Assembly (NCBI GenBank): GCA_001949185.1
Contig: BDGG01000004.1
Location: 2,918,168 to 2,982,167 of the forward strand
Direction: 5' to 3'
DNA from: Ramazzottius varieornatus
Taxonomy: Eukaryota; Tardigrada; Eutardigrada; Parachela; Ramazzottiidae
DNA length: 64,000 nt
How positions within the stretch are numbered: position 1 is the stretch's first letter; each line of letters begins with the position of its first letter. The position numbers and the translations under genes were made by a program. Positions 24,561 to 37,896 of the stretch are shown here, piece by piece. The notes below the pieces were generated by a model. That model was not told the origin of the DNA. It did not search any database and worked only from the letters and a program-made list of their open reading frames with translations.

Positions 24561-27500
24561 TGCCAGCTGAAAGATCTTCCGCTCCAGATTGATACGATAT
24601 AGCTGTGCTTGGTGGCTGCCATCAGCCAAGCTGAGCTGGATATGTCATCCCTGGTCGACAGAATAATGGGACATCCTTTCGTTGAGAAATTTGATCTTTT
24701 TCGCTTTAGCCATAGAAGCTTCTGTATGATCACTCGGTCAAATCTGAGCTGGCTTATAGTCTCGGCTAGTCGGCTGGCCAGAGGCTGGTGTGTCGCTGCT
24801 GGCGACGAGCTGGCTGACATTCTTGTTTATTGATCTAATCTACCAAATATGTTTCGTTGCTGCAAGCCCAGCAGAGCAGACAAATTTCTCTCTTGAAACT
24901 CAAACACCACAGGCAATAATCTCTTCGATCTGTCAGAAAGAGAAGCAATTGTAGCTTACGTATTTAGCTCTTTTTAGCACACCAGTACGCGGCTGTTCTT
25001 CGACCGTCTTTAATACCGGTGACGTTTATCATTAACCATATCACGTGTACAGTACTTACTTTCGAATAATAAACACGCTTCTTTTTTTCCCGCTATAACG
25101 TGAAATTTATCGTTTCGGCACGCATAACTGAAAATTTAATTCTGCATCGAGATTATGACATGCCGTACGTATTCGAGCGGAAAGTGCCAACACACTTTAC
25201 TTAATAGTTTTTTGGCGGCTTAATTAGCGTTTTTAATGCTGAGCACTTGTCCGCCATAAGTATCTAGGGAGCCCGGTACGCGGCATCTTTCACGAAGAGT
25301 CATGAAAGTGTCCGTATAATGACGTTGCTAATGCAGTGTTATGGCTGTTTCCGGTAAGTCACGAAATGTTCCGTCGTGAACAGAAGAACCGTCATTAGGC
25401 AATGGATCTGTTGATTTATTATGACGATAATCTTTAATAATTAAATGAAGCGTCCCTCTTTTCAGTCCACTAATGTATTTCATGCCGGCTGTCACAGTTC
25501 CCTGCCAGCATGGCTACTCCAAAGATATTTCGCCCGCACTTCTATCCCACAGGCTTCCGTTCCTCTTGTGAACTCTGCTCGCTGTGTGCTCTCAATAAAA
25601 CCCGTCATCATCATTCATCTTGCGCTCTAATCAAATAAATTATGACTCGACGACCAGCTTCCTTAATCAAGCACTAGTTTCCATATAGCCACACCCTGTT
25701 TTTACCATACACTTGTTCCTCAGTAAACACAAACGGGATGTTGGCAAATGGTGTCGCCTAGATCTAGATCGTTGTTTCAAGTGGCGCAAGTTTCCACTTT
25801 TACTGGCCGAGAGCGTGCGCCACTTGGGAAAACAATGTGGGCCAATTCATTTTCCCCCATTCTAAGCCATGTTTCCAAAGTTGAAGAGCTCAGAACTTTA
25901 AAATAGGCAGAGGACCACGAGTACTTGTAACCAATAGAAAGTGCTGGGGAAGGAACCAGCAGTTAGAAAGAGTGCATTGTGGACTCTTAATTGTTCCTCA
26001 ATTAGCTGTTAACTTGGTACAATATTGACCTCCGCTGTCCGATTGCTTACATCGCAGCCAATTTGCGAACAATAACGTGCAGAAAGGCCCGTAGACGGCA
26101 AGTTTATGATCTGTCTGTGGAGTGGATGCTTCATAAAGATATCTGACAATCTGTTTCGTTAATTCGACAGTAATCATCGTAATGCCAATGGCAATTAGAC
26201 TCGTCGGCGGTCGCTCCCTCCTGACATCCTAATTATGACAGGCATATTTGACGTCGAGGGCCGCGCGCGCGGAATTTGTCACCGCAAACTTGTACGAATG
26301 CCGCCACCAGTGTCTTGTGTCATTACAGTTGAAAAGCAAGACACTGGCAAGACTTGCGTCGGTTCAGGTCAGCAAAACTGACCGCCCATCATGGCTTCAT
26401 GACCTGTTTTGAACGGCGACGATCGAGACTTCCACAGCCGTGTGCGGTCGAATCGCCGCCGGTTCGCGGTGGTATTACAGTATGGTAGCAAGCTGCTTAA
26501 ATTTTCTCCCGCAGAGTATACGGCCAATAATAACAAAAACAATCCCAAGATCAGCTTACAAAAACATCGATTCTGTATCTCTATGTTGGGACCAGACTGT
26601 TCCCTCGAACAAAGTTGACGCTCCTGATTGATGATGCAACATCGGGAGAGGGAAACGCCCATCGGGAGCTTCGAATTCGGTGGACATATCTTCGTGAAAT
26701 GTTATTTGCGATGCAGAATATTTTGGAGTCTGACTTCCGATGGGTCCGGCCATTGGTAGCAGCAGCCCGTCCATTAATACCGGTACCTGCGCCCCGGAAA
26801 TTTGCTTCTGAGGAGCATGCAAACTCACCCTTTCCAGCTTTTGTCGAGCGTGACGATCTCCTGATCCGGCGTGTGTACTTTAGCTCAGACTACCTTTCTT
26901 TAGCGCGGTTTGTGTACCTTCTGCTTTTCCTATTCATCCTGCTCATGCTTTCGTCCCCGACCTATTGATCGACGGGGATATAAACGGATCAAAAGAGAGC
27001 ACATGCGTGGATATGAAGTACGAAGTCGATCACGAGCACGAAGCTCTGCTTTCTCTACGTGAACAGCGCCCACCAAAGCAAAAGCCCGGATTAGTAATGT
27101 TCTTTTGCTGTTCTTCGTTTGTTTAGTTCGGATTAAGTGACCTGATCTTTACCAGCTAATCGCTGAACAATTGATCAGTGGTATATGTTTTGCTTAATTG
27201 CCCAAATATATGCCACCATGTGCTATTTACTTTCCACCGGTGTAACTCAGGTCAATTCTTACACGCATGGGCGGAACTCGTAAGAATGAAAAAGTGATAA
27301 TGTTTCGAGTTCAGAAATGGTCTTTTCAGATGTAGTTTTGGAGAACTTGTTTAAGTTCTCGCCCAAGTTCTTCACGTTCAGTGACCCCGCATAGGGATGT
27401 CGGTGCAGCTTCACAACATATACATAGCGATGCGAAGTTCCCATCTCGAGTATGGATGCTCATCGCTCTGTTAGAATGGGCGCCAATGACGCGACTTTAT

Positions 27501-29088
27501 CTAAAATTTGGATAACTTTATCCTTATCAGGGCTAAAAGCGTGAAATTATCCAGCGCCATGCTGGCTGATGAAGAATATGCGATAACATTGATGGTCAAT
27601 TTGATAGGCTAATATCGCATAATCGGCTCATGCAGGCGTCAGCGCGATGAAGACGTCGCGAAAATTATTCGAAAGTTTTCTTGGAAAGGTTTGTCAGTGC
27701 ATTCTGATGATGGAGAATCCACAAGAATGTTGCCGCTTTACCTGATAGCGCATAATCCAACTTATACGCTGTTCAACGAGTTACACTAAGATCGGTATAC
27801 TCGCATCGAAGTCAGTAGTCTTTGAGAAAAGCAAATATTGTAGTTCTGTATGAAAATCCTCTGTGATAGAGGGTTGTCTGGTTCGCGGATTTGCGCGACT
27901 AGCAAAGGGTTCATTCACTTTGCCGCCATAGGATTTAAAACGAAAGGTGCTTGAGTCGCTCGATAGCGAGACAATGAAGAATGGACAAACTGCGGTTATG
28001 GGACACAAAAGAGAAACTGGTAGTTTGAGCAAGGGAATTTATATGTCGGCTTGAACACAGAGCAACCAAACTGACTTTGTAGGCAAGGTCTCTTTGAAGG
28101 ATTTGAAGAAGGCAGGTGAAAAGGTGAGATAAGTACGGCATGCTTCCAAGCAAGAGATTCCATTCAAACAGTTTATACTTCCAGTCGGCAGCTTCGACTC
28201 TGCAAGATGGACTAGAAAGGCTGTGAGAGTATTTACTTGTGAACTGATGAAAAGGTAAGAAATTCAGGCTTCTTGCTCCACAAGCTTCAAAAGAGTCGTG
28301 AAAGATCCTTCTTGAATTTGACACCGAGACTCTTAAGCAGTGATGCAAAGAGTCGTGAGAGCGAATTCGCAGAAAAAACGTACCAGCTCGGAAAAAGACT
28401 CCTGGTGCGTCATTGACTCGAGCACGGCGGTCTTCCGCTCGTTGGAATTATATTCCGGCCTGCTCAGATATTCTCAGACAATACAGCTTGCCCTAGATCA
28501 GTTGCGCTGTTTCCGATATTCCCATAGATGTGAATTCATGAACAGGTGAGAGCAGCAGAGGTCAAACGTAGATCGCGTTACGAGCATCACACGCAGGCCT
28601 CCTGGGTATTTCAAGTCCGGGACAAAGGAAATGGCGATTTGACACCGGCAATGCAGTATGCGTTTGTCGATCATGTTTCCATTTTAATACCTATAATCCT
28701 GTCCCCTATCATACTCCCTGAGAAACTGTATTGGTAAACTTCCCTTATTGGGGCCCAGTGGACGGTGAGCACGAAGAACAACAGGGATGACAAGAACCTG
28801 GAATTTTTAAAGTTAAACTGTGAGAAGTGGTCGTGGTGAGCTCTTGGGTGTCTGTTCTGACTGTGGTGGAGTTCCACCCAGTGCGAAATGGAAGTGAACC
28901 AGAGTCGTATGACATGACACGATTACAGCCATGTCAACCACTTTACGCTCTGACGGCCATTTATACACTTTGTTTTGTCGATTCTCACTTCAACTTCTTC
29001 CGAGAATCTTCTGTACGACTGTACCTGTCGAATCCTGATCCGCACTATCTGTTGCTGGATATACGGTATATCTGAGAAAGACGACAAG
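24561..29088. other. Intergenic region between Islet and RBM8A
   Basis: About 4.5 kb. No exon resembles a known family. The longest frames (26615-26968 on +, 27935-28348 on -) lack recognisable motifs and supporting splice sites. The first part must hold the Islet 3' UTR. A foldback repeat at 25768-25836 is listed separately. The right part contains the RBM8A promoter. Confidence 0.5.
25768..25836. repeat. Foldback repeat, third copy of the CCAAGTGGCGCACGC family
   Basis: The left arm (ATCGTTGTTTCAAGTGGCGC) and right arm (AGCGTGCGCCACTTGGGAAA, then ACAAT) are inverted copies about 20 bp apart. The core is shared with the repeats at 8504-8605 and 24186-24266. Confidence 0.75.
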
Positions 29089-29913
29089 ATGGACATCGAA
29101 CTTCACGCCGGACCTGGAGGAGACTTTGAGATGGCCGATGGCGATGCAAACCGTAAGCTTGACTGATCTTCTGCCAGCGCAACTGCTGTACTTGCGGATT
29201 CGTGATCTCCAATTCGCTGTTCTAACACGTTGGTTTCATTCGCAGACTCGGTGGAGCAGATGAAAGACAAAGCTACTCACCGGAAAGGACGAGGTTTTGT
29301 GGGTAAGTTAGTGGCCGCTTTCTGGATGCAAATATATACGACCACGGTGAACATAATATTATACCATTGCTTCTGTCACCGACTCTGTTCCGTGTTTGTG
29401 TAGATAACAGTCGGAACACACGGGACGGTGTTGGTCCCGGAGATAGGCTGGATGACGATGCAGCAGCAACAAGTCAAGCTAGACTACAACCTGTTCGATG
29501 TAAGGTATCCATAGTTCATGGTCTGCATTAATTGTAGAGGTGGCGTTCATTAAGCTCCCTTTCTATGTCTAGCTGTGGAAGGCTACATTATCTTCATCAA
29601 TAACCTGCACGAAGAAACCACTGAAGAGAACATCATGGACGCATTCCAAGAGTATGGCATCATAAAGAACTTACACCTTAATCAAGATCGCCGAACAGGC
29701 TTCATCAAGGTAGGTTGCGTGCTTTATGTGTGCAACATGCCGAGTTACCTCAACAACTTGGTTGTATTACCGTACATTCTGTAGGGCTACGCGTTGATCG
29801 AGTACGAAAGCTTCAGAGAAGCAGAAGACGCCGTTTCGAAGATGAACGGAAAGGAGATGCTTGGACTACCGCTGCATGTGACTTGGGCTTTCGTGAAGAG
29901 CAACAAGCCGTAG
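29089..29913 (+). CDS. RBM8A: RBM8A/Y14, exon junction complex RNA-binding protein
   Basis: Y14 pairs with Mago in the exon junction complex, which marks spliced mRNAs for export, localisation and nonsense-mediated decay. Exons: 29089-29152, 29246-29302, 29404-29499, 29573-29709, 29785-29913; 160 residues, phases consistent. The acidic N-terminus is followed by [12 protein letters not shown], equivalent to the family's KKRKGRGF block. The RRM opens with [20 protein letters not shown] (RNP2), continues [20 protein letters not shown] (RNP1 region) and [13 protein letters not shown], and ends [12 protein letters not shown]. Length is close to the usual 165-175 residues, but the Arg/Ser-rich C-terminal tail of vertebrate Y14 is absent. 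All introns are short. Confidence 0.96.
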
Positions 29914-30488
29914 AAGCCTTGTCGCCAACTGTTCCTGAATTACGCATACAGCGCACTGGCACTCTCACGTTGCGTCAGCTTCACAAATCACAACGTGGAG
30001 GATCATTTGTGTAAATCCCATTTAGTTATTTGTTTTGTTTTCCACAAGGATCCACACAAATATGCGGATCTTTCGCTATGGGCGCGTTAACGCTTTAGTG
30101 TCTCTTGTACTGTCCCTCCCGGAGGTGGACATGAAGAATATTCGTTCAGTCATATACTCTGGGGATCGACTTACGGACCCTGCGTTTTTTTTCTGTACTT
30201 GATAATTACTGAAATTTCTACCCCAACAGTAACAGGAAGAAAGATTGTCGTTGGATACTGTGTAGTGCTTTCACTGTACGTAAGTAAGCTTGAATCAGAA
30301 CAAGAAACTCAAAAACCATCATTAACGGAAAAATCAGAAGGAAGTCCTTACCGGAATAAATAGTCGAATGGCCGGAAAGCAAAAAAATCTGAAAAAACTC
30401 AACTAGAGAGAGAGGCGCCGTCCCTGAAGGGAGGAAGGACGCAATCACAAAAAAAGTTTTCACAGCTACCCTTTTAATTAGCACCAAA
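29914..30488. other. Convergent 3' region of RBM8A and the P4-ATPase
   Basis: 575 bp between two stop codons that face each other, presumably both 3' UTRs. No coding signal is seen. An open minus-strand frame at 30218-30757 is a shadow overlapping the ATPase tail. Confidence 0.6.
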
Positions 30489-33400
30489 TCACAAGGACGT
30501 GACTTGAACTGGAACTCTGGAAGAGGCCACAGGTCCGTCAACCACATCGCCGCCACCCACAATGCGCACTTCCTGCATTTCCTTCTCGGGACTTTCTTCC
30601 ACAGGGAACATGTCTGGAAGATACGAGTCGTTCTGTTGGTTGCGCTGTTGTCTGGCTCGTTTGGACCATAGCCGCACCGAACCACTCTCCTTTCCACCCG
30701 GCATGTTTGTTCCAGTTGTAATGAGATCTCCAAAGCCTTTCTCGTGCGAGAAAGCATAGCTGCTGCGCATTGATCGACGATTCTTGCGTCGTCGAGCAGA
30801 CGGTGTGACCGATGGCCGAGAAAAGGCCGCCAGCTGCGTCTGCGATCGTTTCAGTTTGGACTCATTCTTCTGCCGCAACCTCACTCTGTCCGACAGCGTC
30901 GGCCTTGTGTCAATCAAGAAGAACCTGCAAGTGAAGACACTCATCATAACCAAGACTTCCCAACACCGCAGAGTACCGAGGACGTACCTTTCAGCCACCA
31001 CAGGCACCATCAGGATCACCACTGTTAGGACTAGTGTGAACCAGAAGGCTGGGCTGGAATACACTTTCCTTTCCGAGCCCAAGTAGGAGGAGGAGAAAAT
31101 ACTGCTGTACATGAATAGTGTGAGGGCGAAATAGAACGCTACGCTGCCGATGATTGTGACGAAATTGAAGACGGTCCAGTAGGCGGTATCTAGTGCCACC
31201 TGCAAAACAAAAGTCTTGCTCGAAGCATTCCAGAATGATGGGCTTTCAAGCTGACGTACCTGAACGGTAACAGTGATGATCAGGATAGTTGCCAAGGCCG
31301 TGCCGAACGCTTGCGTCCCTTGTAGATCGTCAACGGAATAGTGGAATGCACCATAGGCAATGAAGAACAGAATTAGTGAAGTGGCGACCCCGTGCGTCAT
31401 GCTCTGCAACAGGATCAGATTCAACATCAACCAATTTCAGTAAATATTTCATTATGATAGTGTGATTTGCTGTAGAAAGCTAAAAGAGAGGCAGTAGACT
31501 TACTCGGAAGAACTTTCGCTTATTGAAGAGCAAATTCCGAATACCGGGCGTGTACAGCTTTGGGTACTCCAACGAGTTCTTGGCATTGACATCCTGGTCG
31601 AAGATACCCAGAGCAAGAATGGGGAGCGAAGTGTAAAACAAGTTGTAAAAGCTGATGAACCACGGGTCATAAACAGTCTGTAATCAGATAAAAAGCCACT
31701 GTCAGACAAGTCAAACCTTCCGGTTTAGTTCCACTACCATCGAAAGCAAAGGAGCTCAAAGAACTTGCAACCCATACCTGTGCCGTGAATCCACAGAAGA
31801 AGGCATACCAAAGATGGCACAGTGTGAAGGCAAAATTCTTGTAGAAGAAATAGCGAAGGAACTTGGCGATGCGGTAATAAGACCAGCGACCATGTACTAG
31901 TAGCAATCTTTTGAGGAAACAAAACTGTCCGATGGAAAAGTCACTGGCCAGAACAGCCTGCATGCCTTCCTGACCGGAGATTCCCACACCAATGTGCGCA
32001 ACTACAAAAAGACCACCCACACACTACAGATTACGGAAAACACGAAGACGGTGGGAGGCAGAAGTGAAGCTTACCTTTGATCATACTGACGTCGTTTGCA
32101 CCATCACCAATAGCCAAAGTGATGGCACTCTTGTGCTTCTTGACCAGCTGGACCACCAAAGCCTTCTGCAGCGGAGTAACTCGGCAGCAGATTACCGCCT
32201 TGCACATGCAGGCGATTTCTAGGAAGAGTAACTCAATGACCGGTGTCAACGCATGAACCTGCAAATAGAATACGGTAAGTAAATGATGTGTGATAACTGT
32301 GATTGCCGTCTGACGGATTCTTACCAAGCTTTTGCCTTGGATGACCAACGCGCAAGCCTCGCTTTCCCCATTCCCCCCGCCGCCGCCGTTAGGAAGCTGG
32401 CCATTCTCCACGACAGCGTCCCCATTCACCGGGAAGGCTAAGCCGGACTTGGTCAGGCGCGGATTCATCTCCATGTCCGGCGACAGTGCTGGACTTTCCG
32501 GGTTCGTCAAGCGGGCTTTGGCCTTCTCCAGCTGGTCGCGTACTCCCGCGGCATCCTCGGCATCGACGATGAAGACTTCCCGCATGTCGTCGGTGAGGAG
32601 TTTGCAGGAAAAGCCAATGTTGATGGCCGTCTCCAGCTTGTCACCGGTGAGGACCCAGATCTTGATGTCGGCTTGAGCCAGACTAGCTATGGCATCGGGT
32701 ACTCCGTCTTGAAGCTTGTCTTCGATGGCAGTCGCACCAATAAGCTGCAAGTCTTTCTCGATCTCTTCCGCCACTGCATCGACTTTGTCTTCGCGATGCT
32801 CCAGAGCGATGGTGGCTTCCTTGTACCGCTTCTTCCAACTGTCGTATTCACTCTGCAGGAAGAATCTTATGCTACTAACCGGAAGTAAATTCGCGGTGAA
32901 GGAACGAACCTGGGGTACTTCTCGCCAAGCCAGGCACAGTGTACGGAGACCTTCGCTGGCAAACGCCTGCAAGTGGTCGTTGGTAACGACTTTCAGTTGT
33001 TCGTTCTCCGGCGTGTTGGCCAGGCGTTCAATGATGATATTATCGGCGCCCTTACAGTACAGTGTGATCTTGTTCTCATGGCGAACAATGACGGACATTC
33101 GTTTGCGAATGTTATTAAAATCCAGAATGTCCAACAGCTCGTACTCCCAGACCCTATCTTTGATTTTGACGGAAATGTGCGTAGGGTTTCGGTACAGAAA
33201 GACATAGCCAAAGTTCCTCGCAGCGTCCACCAGAGCTCCCTCGTCCGGAGACTGGGCTTGGTAGACCAACCGACCACCCTTCTCGTCGGGCATCACCGTG
33301 TGACACAGCGACAGAAGACGGAACAACCGATCGCAACCTTCATCGCCACTCTTGATGTCTTTCAGTAGGGTCTTGTCGTAGAAACGAAACTTCGGGTCCG

Positions 33401-36131
33401 CTTCTGGGTTGTCCGAGAAGTCTGCTAGCGGAGTGTTTTCTTGTGGTTCAGTGATCTCGCCGGCTTCGTCCGTCACGTCGCCATATTTCTTCCCCATGAT
33501 CGAGCATTTGTTGAAGGTCATAATGTTCTGGAACGAAACATACGACACACATTAGTCCAGTTATGCATATACTGGAATCTTTCAGGTTTTCTTCTTCTAT
33601 ATTCTTTTCTGGAATCGTCTTTAGAGTCAGGTGGGAACTTCTTGCGTTAAACCGGAAGCGTTGTTGTTGATCGGCTGTAGCTTCATCACTTTATGACTAG
33701 GGGACACACCACGAACAATAACTCACGTCAGCCACTGTGAGTCACTTGCAAGCAATTGAGCAGCGCGATCGTCATAAACAAACTGCAGCGTCATGCGATT
33801 CGTAAACATTCTCACGAAAGTACCCGGCACTTAATTATGTTACATGATAAGCTTGCGCCGCAAGAACAGCGGTAAGCTCATCTCACCTGTGTTAGCGTGC
33901 CGGTCTTGTCGCTAAAAATGTATTCAATCTGCCCGAGTTCCTCGTTGAGCGTTGTGGTACGGGCTTTGGCCGGTATATCCTTGTACACCATCTCGCGATC
34001 CCAGTTAATCCAAAAACTGTGAGCAAACCGAATGATCTCCACACTAAAGAAGAACTGTAGTTAGTGATGAGGTTTCATGTCTGATGTCTGTAGTTGTCAT
34101 CGTCGACTGCTATTGATTTTCGGTAGGGAAGCTGACGGAAAACAGCCGTACGTCCAGTCCACGCGAAGCTGCATACAACGACCCCTGTACTGCTGTACCG
34201 CGGACGTATGCAGGTGCCCGAGAGCAAACTATACCAGGTGTTCGGTCTTTTGAAATTATTTATTCTGGCCGCTGCTTTTACCTGACGTAAAGGGAGATGG
34301 GCACGACCGTGTTCAGCACGATAGCGTAGGAGAAGAAGACGAGGACCGCGATGACGGCAATGGCGCTTGCCCGTGCGTCGCGACCGACCACTTTGTAAAC
34401 GAAAGAGTCCCAGGGCTGGATAACCGTGAACTTGATGCCAATTTGGCTTTCCCATATTCCGCAAGCGATGGTGCAAACAGCACACATCGATAATAGGAAG
34501 ATAACGATCTACAAGTATGCACTTTTATGAAAACGGTTGTGTCAGCACCAACATATATTACAGAAAGAGTCAACCAAACGTTTCAGCTATGTACACACCC
34601 CAATGATGACATAATTGAGGAGTCGATCAATGCTGGTCCGCTTCAGCTTGGTCTTGCCACTGTTTTGCATCAGTTTCGTGTCTTTTCCCGCAAACAACAC
34701 CACTCCGTAACACCAGACAGTGTTCCGTAAGACACAGCCACGAAGCAGAACTTGTTGGTTACTCAACGGGGATACATCCCCTGCAACGCACCAGAAAAGG
34801 CTATCAAAATCCCGAACTTCTCGCCAGTGTCTATTTGTTTCATAGGTTGTCCACAAAAGATCACAGTGAGTCGTGTTTCAATTGTTCGTTGTCCAGTGAG
34901 CGAACTATAATGCTTCAGCCATGGTTAGCTAGCCACGAGGCTCAAAGGATAAGTCGGCCACCCAAGACTTTAATCTGTTATTCATGAAACTCTGGGGTGA
35001 CCGAGTCAACCGTCTTGCCCCATATGCAACAAACCCCATTGCTTGGAAGCCGGAATGTACCTTCAATTTTCACGGTTCCTTCGAACCGACTAAGGTTGTT
35101 GTTAGGTGGTTCGCAGATGATCTCAGCTTTGAGCGCTTCCAGAGCCTTGTTGTCCATTAACTTGGCTGTCACCGGTAAAGCCTGGCGTGACTTGAGATTT
35201 GTCTCCCTGCCATTCAGAAAGAGAACAGTTTTTTTACACGCTATAGTGACTATAATGGGTGACGTCTGATAACTACGGGATCTTTGGTTAAATGGAAATT
35301 ACCCGTCAAGTTCCGCCGTCTCAATGTAGCACAAGCCGTGTGGTTCACTAGACGACAGCAGCAGTAGGTCGGCTGCCACAAACTGGTCGCTCTGCATGTG
35401 GATAATGTCGCCCACCACAACTTTATCCCACCGTTCCTTCTTGAACACTCCATCTCGTAAGACGGAGGAAATCCGACCGTTAACCAAGTTGTCGTTGCGG
35501 TGCCGTTGCTGAAAAGAGTACGACTTTGGTCAAATAAATACCACGTCTGTATGAATAAATTAGAATTAATTAACACTTTACGGAAACGTATCGATAAGTT
35601 GTCCGCTTACAATGTCATCGATCGCATCCTTCAACGCTGTAAGGAGTAATACTGCTACTAACGGAACAATTGTGGTGACCGGCGTCAGCGACGAGATCTG
35701 AGGAATCAGCTACGTGGAAAAACGAAAGTATTAAAGCGATGGGGCTAAATAATTTTTGATAGGGAGGAAAACTGATGATATTCACGAACGAACCTGGAGG
35801 ATCAGCAAAATCAGGAAGTAAAAATTTGCCAGCCGCTGGAACTGCTCAAACAAGTTCTTTGGCAAGAACGTGATCACATTGTATTTGGAAGTTTTGATGA
35901 AGTTGTCCTTTGAAGAGAGGATGACAAGATAAATACTGAACTCATGAGCATTGCAAAACAGATATTCATACCGCGTATCCGAACTCTTTATTCAAGTCGT
36001 TATTATTGATGATGATCTTCCGCTCCGTCTCTGCAAAGGGCCACACACAGTTATTACCAACCGGATCACGGACAAATCCCACGGAAGTATTTGCCTTTCT
36101 GAGCCGGTCGTTTCTTCTTCCACTTGAACAT
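30489..36131 (-). CDS. ATP8B: P4-ATPase phospholipid flippase, ATP8B type
   Basis: Flips phospholipids to the cytosolic leaflet, usually together with a CDC50 subunit. Exons in gene order: 36131-36083 (end uncertain), 36030-35972, 35907-35794, 35709-35611, 35508-35303, 35206-35061, 34780-34599, 34508-34282, 34043-33887, 33527-32910, 32852-32325, 32258-32075, 32001-31778, 31677-31504, 31403-31260, 31199-30988, 30924-30489; about 1,252 residues in a consistent frame. Motifs: [20 protein letters not shown] then DGETNLK (actuator), [10 protein letters not shown] (flippase TM4), [10 protein letters not shown] (phosphorylated Asp near residue 407), [41 protein letters not shown]. The tail contains [18 protein letters not shown], a hallmark of ATP8B proteins. 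The first exon may end at a GC donor (36094) or a weak GT donor (36082). A 57-nt intron (32853-32909) is stop-free and in frame. Confidence 0.95.
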
Positions 36132-37896
36132 TTTAGGATGTGGAGCTTTCTTCTTCCCGAAGTATCACGGCCAAATCCAGTCCCAACATCTGTAAAGATA
36201 ATCCGAACAATGTCCATATTGTCATGGTAGACAGGCACAAATAACCCTATTTACATTTACAATCCATGAAAATTAGAAGTTCGCCACTACGACATATTCA
36301 GCTAGCGAAGCTCTTACAACGGCGACTATAGCCTTTCGTCGATCTATACCTGCCACTCAAACAGCACTTTTGCCAGGTATTTGACGCAATTTGTGTGTTT
36401 GAGCAACACCTTTGCCGTACGTACAAATGTTGGCCTTCAGTATCCCGAAGCCTCATTCGAGATAGCTGTCTTCAATATCTCCAACAGTTATTACGTATCT
36501 TTTGATATCAGTCTACCCTTATCATCTCCGTTTACTCGAACAGATGCGTAAGAACCTATCATTCCATGATGGACAGACCGAAAGTCCCGAAAGTACAGTA
36601 CTCTATAACTTTCCAAAATATGTCGCGACCATCAACGACACGGACTGAACACTTCGTCCGCATAACAAAAATGCAAACAAGAAGACTAAAGCAGTTTCGC
36701 ATACCTCGAACTATTCTTGACCAACACCGTTCAGTACCATCGGGACCAATCCCTCAAATTTCTTCACAGACTATCCAGTAATAAGGAACTCAGCCTCGTC
36801 GACACTTCCCATGCGGATCCTGATTACTGCACCCCAACAAAAACGGGAATCCCTCCGCTGTACGGAGCTGGGGCAAGTTCCGCCTAGCCGTCTTCCCTTC
36901 CCAGTCAGTACGAGTACTTCTCCGCGCGGATTTCCTGTAGACTACAGATGACACCGTCTGCCAGTCTAGAGTTCGGTAATGGGTGAGATAAGCTGGATGA
37001 TACTTGATGCGTCCGATTCGAAGCTGTCTTCAGTTAGGATCCGCTCCCTCGGTCTACGTCCAACTCGTTCGTCTTATACATAAACGGCACGTAGTTCTCA
37101 GATGGACTCGGTGATGCGTCAAAGGAGCTCTGTCAAGGACTGCACATGATAAACACAGAATATTCCACTGCCCAAGATCGAAGAAATTAATGACGAAGAA
37201 GTCAAAGTGAGAACCAGTTTTGCAAAGTGCCGAAGTATATCATAACTATTCAAATTCGAAATGGAAACCTTCGATTGATTACCTGATATAAGCTCTACCG
37301 TTCGCCTAACTTTGACATAATCAACAAATCAGGGCGTCATCCTACAGGCAGTTTCCCAATGTGTCATCTCGATACGCCCTGGCACTGAATTTTATCTTGG
37401 TCCCGCAATATCGGCAATGAAAACTGAAAAGCAAAATGACTAAAATCCGAATTTTCCAATTTCCATCAGAAATATTTTTGCCAAACTTTTCATCTGGAAA
37501 TTAGAAATCCGATGTGGGAAACCGAAAGAATGATCCTTCTGTGATCTCACGATATTCGCTCATCTGTTCAAGGCATCGCGGGGTCTGTTGTTGCGGTTTT
37601 GGCTGGAGGATTGACTCTAGAACCCTGTACACCCAGAATCCGTGCTGTAAGCAAATCAGCAATTAGCTATATAGCCAATTACTGAACGTAGCGCTCGTAC
37701 TTTTACTAGTACCCAACTGCTTTGTTATCCAGCTTGTTTGTTTCAGCTGACAGGAGGGGTTTGGGATAGCAGAGCAAAGTGCCGACGAGAATGAGAAGCT
37801 GAATTGACCGTTGGAAGGAGTACGGTCTCGTTGTCTTTGCTGTTTAATAGTGCCTATCCTGTCCAGTGACTCCAGCTCATTGCTAACATCGCTCAA
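36132..37896. other. Divergent intergenic region, P4-ATPase / VAP-like gene
   Basis: About 1.8 kb between two genes transcribed away from each other. It should contain both promoters. No supported exon or repeat is seen. Confidence 0.5.

Noticed and set aside
27935-28348. 137-residue minus-strand frame between Islet and RBM8A
   Set aside because: It shows no family resemblance and no splice context, so chance is the simpler explanation.
32332-33368. Several plus-strand open frames over 60 residues
   Set aside because: They are antisense shadows of the long P4-ATPase exons, with no splice or family support.
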